A stretch of DNA of 9,878 nucleotides, taken from assembly GCA_964461105.1 (NCBI GenBank), contig CAYWSY010000075.1, positions 1-9,878 on the forward strand. Direction: 5' to 3'. Each line of letters begins with the position of its first letter. Positions within the stretch are counted from its first letter, which is position 1. Source of the stretch: JAGVMG01 sp964461105 (lineage in GTDB: Bacteria; Chlamydiota; Chlamydiia; Chlamydiales; Rhabdochlamydiaceae). This document shows, piece by piece, positions 6,114-9,878 of the stretch. The notes beneath the pieces are model-generated. The model saw only the letters and a list, made by a program, of their open reading frames with translations. It did no database searches and was not told the origin of the DNA. A program made the translations under genes and the position numbers.

Positions 6114-6716
6114 ATGGCAAAAGGAAAAGAGGTCAGGACATTAGAGGAAGGGATTTTGCTTGTGCATGCTAGAGCGGCGCAAAAGCCGATAGCGATAGGG
6201 GAGGTTTTACGTATTCTCTCTGGGCGGGGAAGGCCCGTTCTATTGATTTTACTTAGTTTGCCTTTTTGTCAGCCAATTCAAATCCCAGGATTTTCCTTCC
6301 CCTTTGGCTTGGCCATCTCCTTTGTGGGGTTAAGAATGGCCTTCGGGAAACATCTGTGGCTGCCAAAGAAGTTATTATCAAAAAAAGTGCCTGTACATAC
6401 TCTTGATAAAATCACAGATAAAACTCTTTTGGTTGTCAGAAAAATAAAACGGTGGATCCATCCCAGATTGCAGGGCGTTTGCAGGTCACCTATCATGGAA
6501 AAGGTCAATGGATTGCTTATTTGCCTTTTAGGGATCTTTTTGGCATTGCCTTTGCCTATTCCTCTTTCCAATTTAACCGCAGCCTGGTCGATTTTTTTAT
6601 TGTCCCTTGGCATGTTGGAAGATGATGGAGGCGTTGTATTGATCGGCTATGGGCTTTCGCTGCTTACTGTTGGCTTTTTTGTTGGGATTGCTTTATCGAT
6701 TATGCGTATTGTATAG
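6114..6716 (+). CDS. exoD: ExoD-family exopolysaccharide synthesis membrane protein
   Basis: A 200-residue inner-membrane protein. Residues 1-35 form an amphipathic N-terminus (LEEGILLVHARAAQKPIAIGEVL) typical of ExoD proteins. Hydrophobic segments follow at about 40-57, 60-77, 131-150 and 172-196, with a basic loop (80-130) between. Family signatures are the GRGRPVLLILLSLPF segment, PFGLAISFVGLRMAFG (63-78), ALPLPIPLSN (144-153) and LGMLEDDG (165-172). ExoD was named from Rhizobium, where loss affects exopolysaccharide and alkali tolerance; its biochemical role is not established. An AAGGA at 6096-6100 lies 13 bases before the ATG, rather far for a ribosome site. The gene begins 20 bases after the glycosidase stop, consistent with an operon handling glucans or envelope polysaccharide. 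Its last 24 bases overlap the end of the convergent ATPase gene. Confidence 0.85.
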   Translation: MAKGKEVRTLEEGILLVHARAAQKPIAIGEVLRILSGRGRPVLLILLSLPFCQPIQIPGFSFPFGLAISFVGLRMAFGKHLWLPKKLLSKKVPVHTLDKITDKTLLVVRKIKRWIHPRLQGVCRSPIMEKVNGLLICLLGIFLALPLPIPLSNLTAAWSIFLLSLGMLEDDGGVVLIGYGLSLLTVGFFVGIALSIMRIV

Positions 6717-7976
6717 TTGAACAGTAGGCAAATTGTAAAGCTCTCTCCAGCTTAAGGCGACACCTTGAGAGCGCACTTGCTTTTCACGGCCTCCGTAAAC
6801 TAAAAAACCATTTGAAGGATCATTTTCAGTGAGTTGATTCCATTTTGCAAGACCTGTAAAAAAATCGGAATGGATCGTCTCAGAAGATTTGATCTCAATT
6901 GGCACGAGATTTGAACCATGTTCGAGAATGCAGTCGATTTCATGGCCCGACTTGTCTCGCCAAAAGTAGACATTTGATCGAAGCCCTGCATTAAAGCGTT
7001 GTTTAAGAAGATCAGAGAGGATCATCGATTCAAAAAGATTACCGCGCAAATAATGAGAGATTAGATCTCTTGACGATTGAATTGATAGAAGGCTACAAGC
7101 AATCGCTGTATCATAAAAATAGAGTTTAGGTGTTTTAATCACTCGCTTATTGTAGTTTTTATGGTGGGGCTGTAAGAGAAATATAATATACGTAGCCTCT
7201 AAAAGTGAGATCCAAGAACGTGCAGTATGTGCAGTAATTCCACAATCATTACCAAGTGAAGTTAAATCGAGAAGTTGCCCTACGCGCCCTGCGCAAAGCT
7301 GGAGGAATTTTTGAAACATGGATAAATCTGTGATCTGCTTGATCTGTCGCACATCTCTTTCGACATACGTTTGAATGTAACTTTGAATCCATTCTTTAGA
7401 ATCGATCTTTTTGGAATGCACAGAGGGATAAAACCCGCGAAAAAGAATCTCCTCCATTTCAATGGGAAGAAGAGAAGCTGCGTCAAGTTCCTCAAGACTC
7501 AGAGGCAAAAGCGTTACAAGAGCGATTCTCCCTGCGAGAGTTTGGTTAATATGATGATTTAAGAGGATATTTTCCGATCCTGTGAGAATAAAAAAGCCCG
7601 TTTTTTGCCATTCATCTACATGCGTTTGAATATAAGACAGAAGATCGGGAACACGCTGGATTTCATCGAGGATCACGCCTTGTTCATTTTCAAGGGCTTT
7701 TAAAAACCTCCGCGGATCCTCGGCTGCAAAAGCGCGCGTATCCAGCTCTTCTAAGTTGAGGTATTTGTAAGTGGGGAATAAATTCCTTGCAATCGTTGTT
7801 TTTCCAGATTGCCGAGGACCTAAAATCCCTACAGCTGGGAATTGCGTACTTAATTTCTTCAGCCGCAATGCAATTTTTCGTTCAATGAACATATCCACCT
7901 CATGTAGCCAATTATGAAATCGGATTACATAATTGTCCAGATTTAACATAAGTTGTTCATTATCAAATAATTGCAT
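6693..7976 (-). CDS. AAA_14 / DUF4143 ATP-binding protein
   Basis: A stand-alone DEXX-type ATPase of up to 427 residues. Walker A is GPRQSGKT (53-60), Walker B is VILDEIQ (101-107), a sensor-like LTGSEN is at 131-136, and LAGR at 147-150 could supply the arginine finger. GFYP (181-184) and YVERDVR (204-210) are AAA_14 hallmarks. A winged-helix-like stretch lies at about 238-265, followed by the DUF4143 part with KLYFYDT (284-290), GNLFE (312-316) and a PD-(D/E)XK-like D348...E361-I-K363. Family members are very common in bacteria and archaea, but their role is poorly defined. Two starts compete. The ATG at 7976 gives the longest form. The ATG at 7892 (M29) is preceded at 5 bases by GAGG and fits the usual family N-terminus better, so the shorter form may be real. 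It is divergent from the 8089-9513 ATPase across a perfect palindrome. Confidence 0.9.
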   Translation of the reverse strand: MQLFDNEQLMLNLDNYVIRFHNWLHEVDMFIERKIALRLKKLSTQFPAVGILGPRQSGKTTIARNLFPTYKYLNLEELDTRAFAAEDPRRFLKALENEQGVILDEIQRVPDLLSYIQTHVDEWQKTGFFILTGSENILLNHHINQTLAGRIALVTLLPLSLEELDAASLLPIEMEEILFRGFYPSVHSKKIDSKEWIQSYIQTYVERDVRQIKQITDLSMFQKFLQLCAGRVGQLLDLTSLGNDCGITAHTARSWISLLEATYIIFLLQPHHKNYNKRVIKTPKLYFYDTAIACSLLSIQSSRDLISHYLRGNLFESMILSDLLKQRFNAGLRSNVYFWRDKSGHEIDCILEHGSNLVPIEIKSSETIHSDFFTGLAKWNQLTENDPSNGFLVYGGREKQVRSQGVALSWRELYNLPTVQLYNTHNR

Positions 7977-8008
7977 GTTCCATCAGCTCAGTCAATAGAT
8001 TGAAATTT

Positions 8009-8050
8009 AGTTCTGCTCAAAATCGACAAATGTCGATTTTGAGCAGAACT
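8009..8050. repeat. Perfect palindrome with 20-bp arms between two divergent ATPase genes
   Basis: agttctgctcaaaatcgaca (8009-8028) is the exact reverse complement of 8031-8050, leaving a two-base centre (aa). It lies 32 bases from the longest start of the minus-strand ATPase and ends two bases before the -35 box of the plus-strand ATPase. It is symmetrically placed for an operator or a site bound by a dimeric protein. There is no T-run on either side, and no gene ends here, so it is not a terminator. Confidence 0.95.
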
Positions 8051-8052
8051 GA

Positions 8053-8081
8053 TTGACAGAATCATTATGCTCATTTATCAT
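8053..8081 (+). promoter_or_regulatory. Near-consensus sigma70 promoter for the DUF234-like ATPase, possibly leaderless
   Basis: TTGACA (8053-8058, perfect -35) and TATCAT (8076-8081, five of six for -10) have a 17-base spacer. The expected start of transcription, 6-8 bases after the -10 box, is 8087-8089. That coincides with the ATG at 8089. No Shine-Dalgarno precedes either 8080 or 8089, consistent with a leaderless message. Confidence 0.5.
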
Positions 8082-8088
8082 GGGTTCT

Positions 8089-9513
8089 ATGAAACCATTT
8101 GTCGGAAGAGATATCGAGCTACAGAGGTTGGAAGATCTGTCGAGATCAGCTCGAGCCTGCCTTGTTGTCATTAAAGGACGTCGCCGAATAGGGAAAAGTC
8201 GTCTTGCTGAAGAATTTGGAAGGAATAAGGTTTTTTTGCCCTTTAGTGGGTTAGCTCCAGTCAAAGGAGTGACCGCACAGGATCAGCGCGATGCTTTTGC
8301 TCGTGGGGTAGCAGCTTTATTTCATCTTCCTCCTTTTACATTTACGGATTGGAGTGATGCCTTTGCGCATTTATCGAGGCATCTAAGGGAAGAACCCACT
8401 GTGATTCTCTTTGATGAGATTTCGTGGATGGGCTCAAAAGATCCTACATTCGTTTCTAAGCTAAAAGTCTGGTGGGATCTTGTTCTGCAGAATCACCCAT
8501 CTATCATTCTGATTTTATGCGGTTCTATTTCGACATGGATCGATAAGAACATTATCAACAGTACAGCTTTTTTTGGACGAGTTTCTCTCTATTTGGAGCT
8601 TACAGAATTGCCGATTCCACAGTGCAGAGAATTATTGACTCTTCAAGGTTTCAAAGGGTCAGATCTTGATTTTTTCAAGTTGCTAAGTGTGATAGGGGGC
8701 GTGCCTTGGTATCTTGAACAGTTTCAGACTCATCAAAGCGTAGATGATAATATTAAACGTCTTTGTTTTGAAAAAAATGGTCTTTTGGTTCGTGAATTTG
8801 ACCGGATTTTTAATGATCTTTTTAGGTCTAGAGGAGAGGTTTATAAGAAGATCATCACTTTTTTAAGTCAGGGCATGAAAGATCGAATGACTTTGCAAAA
8901 GGCAATGGCATATGCGCCAAGTGGCACGTTGAGCAATCATCTTAAAGCTCTTGAGATCTGTGGATTTGTGAGCAAGCACCCAGATTGGTCGTTAAAAACT
9001 GGTAAACCAGGCAAGCTCACTTTATATCGACTTTCCGATAATTATCTTCGTTTTTATACCCATTATATTGAACCTAATCTTACAAAAATTGAGCAAGGTT
9101 CTTTTCTAGAAGTCCCTCTTTCAAGCTTGTCTGCATGGGAGCCGATGCTTGGATTCCAGCTCGAAAATTTGTTGCTGAAAAATAGATCGCTTTTATATCA
9201 AGCACTGGGAATCCATTCTCAAGATATTGTAATGGATAATCCTTATTTTCAAAAAGCAACAGCTCGCCATAAAGGATGTCAGATTGATTACCTGATTCAC
9301 ATGCGTTCAAATACGCTTTTTGTCTGTGAAGTTAAAATGCGCCGCCGTGAATTGGGCCTCGAAGTGATTGATGCAATGAAAGCGAAGATAGCAGCTCTTG
9401 CTGTTCCAAAAGGTTTTGGGATTTCGCCGGTTCTCTTTCATTTAGGCCCAATTTCTGACGCTCTATTAAATAGTCGCTATTTTTACCGCATCATCGACAT
9501 CGCTGATTTGTAA
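8089..9513 (+). CDS. Archaeal-type (DUF234-like) ATP-binding protein with PD-(D/E)XK-like C-terminus
   Basis: A 474-residue ATPase from the ATG at 8089. Walker A is GRRRIGKS (30-37), Walker B is VILFDE (95-100) followed by ISWMGSKDP, and a sensor-like LILCGSIS is at 141-148. A GR (163-164) could be the arginine finger. GGVPWYLEQ follows, then a winged-helix-like segment (about 275-315). The C-terminal domain has RLSDNYLRFY and a PD-(D/E)XK-like D400...E414-V-K416 (IDYLIH, FVCEVK). The family is common in Chlamydia-like bacteria, Legionella and archaea; its function is unresolved. The frame is open from a TTG at 8053, but that codon is part of the -35 box. ATG 8080 is possible; 8089 is preferred because the family starts MKPFVGR and because of the promoter position. 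A possible cotranscribed gene (nitronate monooxygenase, now decayed) starts 10 bases after its stop. Confidence 0.9.
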   Translation: MKPFVGRDIELQRLEDLSRSARACLVVIKGRRRIGKSRLAEEFGRNKVFLPFSGLAPVKGVTAQDQRDAFARGVAALFHLPPFTFTDWSDAFAHLSRHLREEPTVILFDEISWMGSKDPTFVSKLKVWWDLVLQNHPSIILILCGSISTWIDKNIINSTAFFGRVSLYLELTELPIPQCRELLTLQGFKGSDLDFFKLLSVIGGVPWYLEQFQTHQSVDDNIKRLCFEKNGLLVREFDRIFNDLFRSRGEVYKKIITFLSQGMKDRMTLQKAMAYAPSGTLSNHLKALEICGFVSKHPDWSLKTGKPGKLTLYRLSDNYLRFYTHYIEPNLTKIEQGSFLEVPLSSLSAWEPMLGFQLENLLLKNRSLLYQALGIHSQDIVMDNPYFQKATARHKGCQIDYLIHMRSNTLFVCEVKMRRRELGLEVIDAMKAKIAALAVPKGFGISPVLFHLGPISDALLNSRYFYRIIDIADL

Positions 9514-9523
9514 GGTTACGCTC

Positions 9524-9878
9524 ATGAATGCCCAATTCCCATTCACAATTCCAATTATTCAAGCGCCCATGGCTGGAGGGATAATGACTCCAGAGCTTGT
9601 TGCCGCTGTTTCAAACACGGGAGCTTTAGGTTCTCTCGGAGCGGGATATATGATGCCGCATGGGCATCCCAGGATGCCCAGAACCTGCGCGCTCAACTGC
9701 ATCCATTGTCAGATGTCGAATGGTGTTAGCTATTTTTTGTAACATATACTGCGTCCACTTCAAAGTTAGAGAAATTTCAAACTCAGCGCTTCAATTTTTT
9801 GCTTATTGAAGCAGGCCCTGTGCGTAAGCGTCTAACCAGCCCATCTTTTTAAATTTCGCCCAGTATGTCACTCTTTGG
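9524..9878 (+). pseudogene. Decayed nitronate monooxygenase (2-nitropropane dioxygenase) gene, running off the right edge
   Basis: The first 44 codons are intact and match the N-terminus of FMN-dependent nitronate monooxygenases: IPIIQAPMAGGI (9-20), TPELVAAVSN and GSLGAGYM, where the IIQAPM block forms part of the flavin barrel. After MMP the frame changes: an 11-base insertion (9661-9671) shifts it, and the shifted frame ends at 9742. Removing those 11 bases restores MMPQDAQNLRAQLHPLSD, which fits the family helix. That frame then meets a TAG at 9727-9729, after which LFFVT (9730-9744) resembles the family NLFVT strand. Near the right edge, cccagtatgtcactctttgg (9859-9878) resembles a degenerate PVMSFTFG block with further indels. 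AAGG overlapping the upstream stop (9512-9515) sits 8 bases before the ATG, so the gene was probably translated from the ATPase message. Intact family members are about 300-350 residues. Confidence 0.75.
9661..9680. repeat. Small perfect palindrome created by the frameshifting insertion
   Basis: tgggcatcc (9661-9669) is the exact inverse of ggatgccca (9672-9680), with centre ca. The left arm plus the centre is the 11-base extra segment that breaks the oxygenase reading frame. Confidence 0.8.

Noticed and set aside
8009..8050. Palindrome as an intrinsic terminator
   Set aside because: It lies between two divergent gene starts and has no T-run on either side.
8007..8264. 85-codon minus-strand frame over the palindrome and ATPase start
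   Set aside because: It is opposite the well-supported ATPase N-terminus including Walker A and has no family resemblance.
6693..9513. Toxin-antitoxin module
   Set aside because: Both proteins are large ATPases; no small toxin or antitoxin partner is visible beside them.
9803..9877. Minus-strand frame reading QRVTYWAKFKKMGWLDAYAQ and then a stop, which looks protein-like
   Set aside because: It lies opposite the decayed nitronate monooxygenase, whose remnants explain this stretch better, and only 24 codons are visible.
1..9878. CRISPR array, tRNA or rRNA genes
   Set aside because: I saw no regularly spaced short direct repeats and no cloverleaf or rRNA-like stretches on either strand.

Overview
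The window looks like accessory chromosome of a bacterium with a small-to-medium, moderately AT-rich genome. My best guess is a Chlamydia-like (Parachlamydiales-type) endosymbiont. This rests on the gene mix: a eukaryote-like phosphobase methyltransferase, a Ser-rich TPR-like effector candidate, two stand-alone DEXX-box ATPases, an IS fragment, large palindromes and gene decay. There is no rRNA, tRNA or core gene to fix the taxon, so this is inference.

Layout. Positions 1-190 hold a partial, probably IS-derived reading frame on the minus strand with a hairpin just upstream of its start. 304-945 encodes a single-domain SAM methyltransferase that closely resembles the first methyltransferase domain of plant and nematode phosphoethanolamine N-methyltransferases. 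946-1441 has no well-supported gene but is rich in structure: a dispersed hairpin repeat carrying a nested 43-bp perfect inverted repeat, a doubtful 32-residue minus-strand ORF, and a good promoter reading right. 1442-2035 is a Ser-rich protein with two and a third copies of a 39-residue TPR-like repeat. It stops one base before a second copy of the hairpin repeat (2037-2103). 2186-3280 (minus) is a SprT-like zinc metalloprotease with a DUF2786 domain.

From 3430 to 6716 a probable two-gene operon reads right: a large cytoplasmic GH63-like glycosidase and an ExoD-family membrane protein. Its end overlaps by 24 bases a convergent AAA_14/DUF4143 ATPase (6693-7976, minus). That ATPase diverges from a second ATPase of the DUF234-like class (8089-9513, plus). 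Between their starts lies a perfect 20-bp-arm palindrome (8009-8050), abutting a near-consensus promoter that could give a leaderless transcript for the plus-strand gene. Both ATPases carry a D...ExK signature of PD-(D/E)XK nucleases near the C-terminus.

The window ends in a decayed nitronate monooxygenase gene. Its first visible lesion is an 11-base insertion that is an inverted copy of the adjacent sequence.

The main points of interest are the divergent ATPase pair around the palindrome, the nested palindromic repeat family, the stand-alone plant-like methyltransferase, and the templated frameshift in the oxygenase pseudogene.
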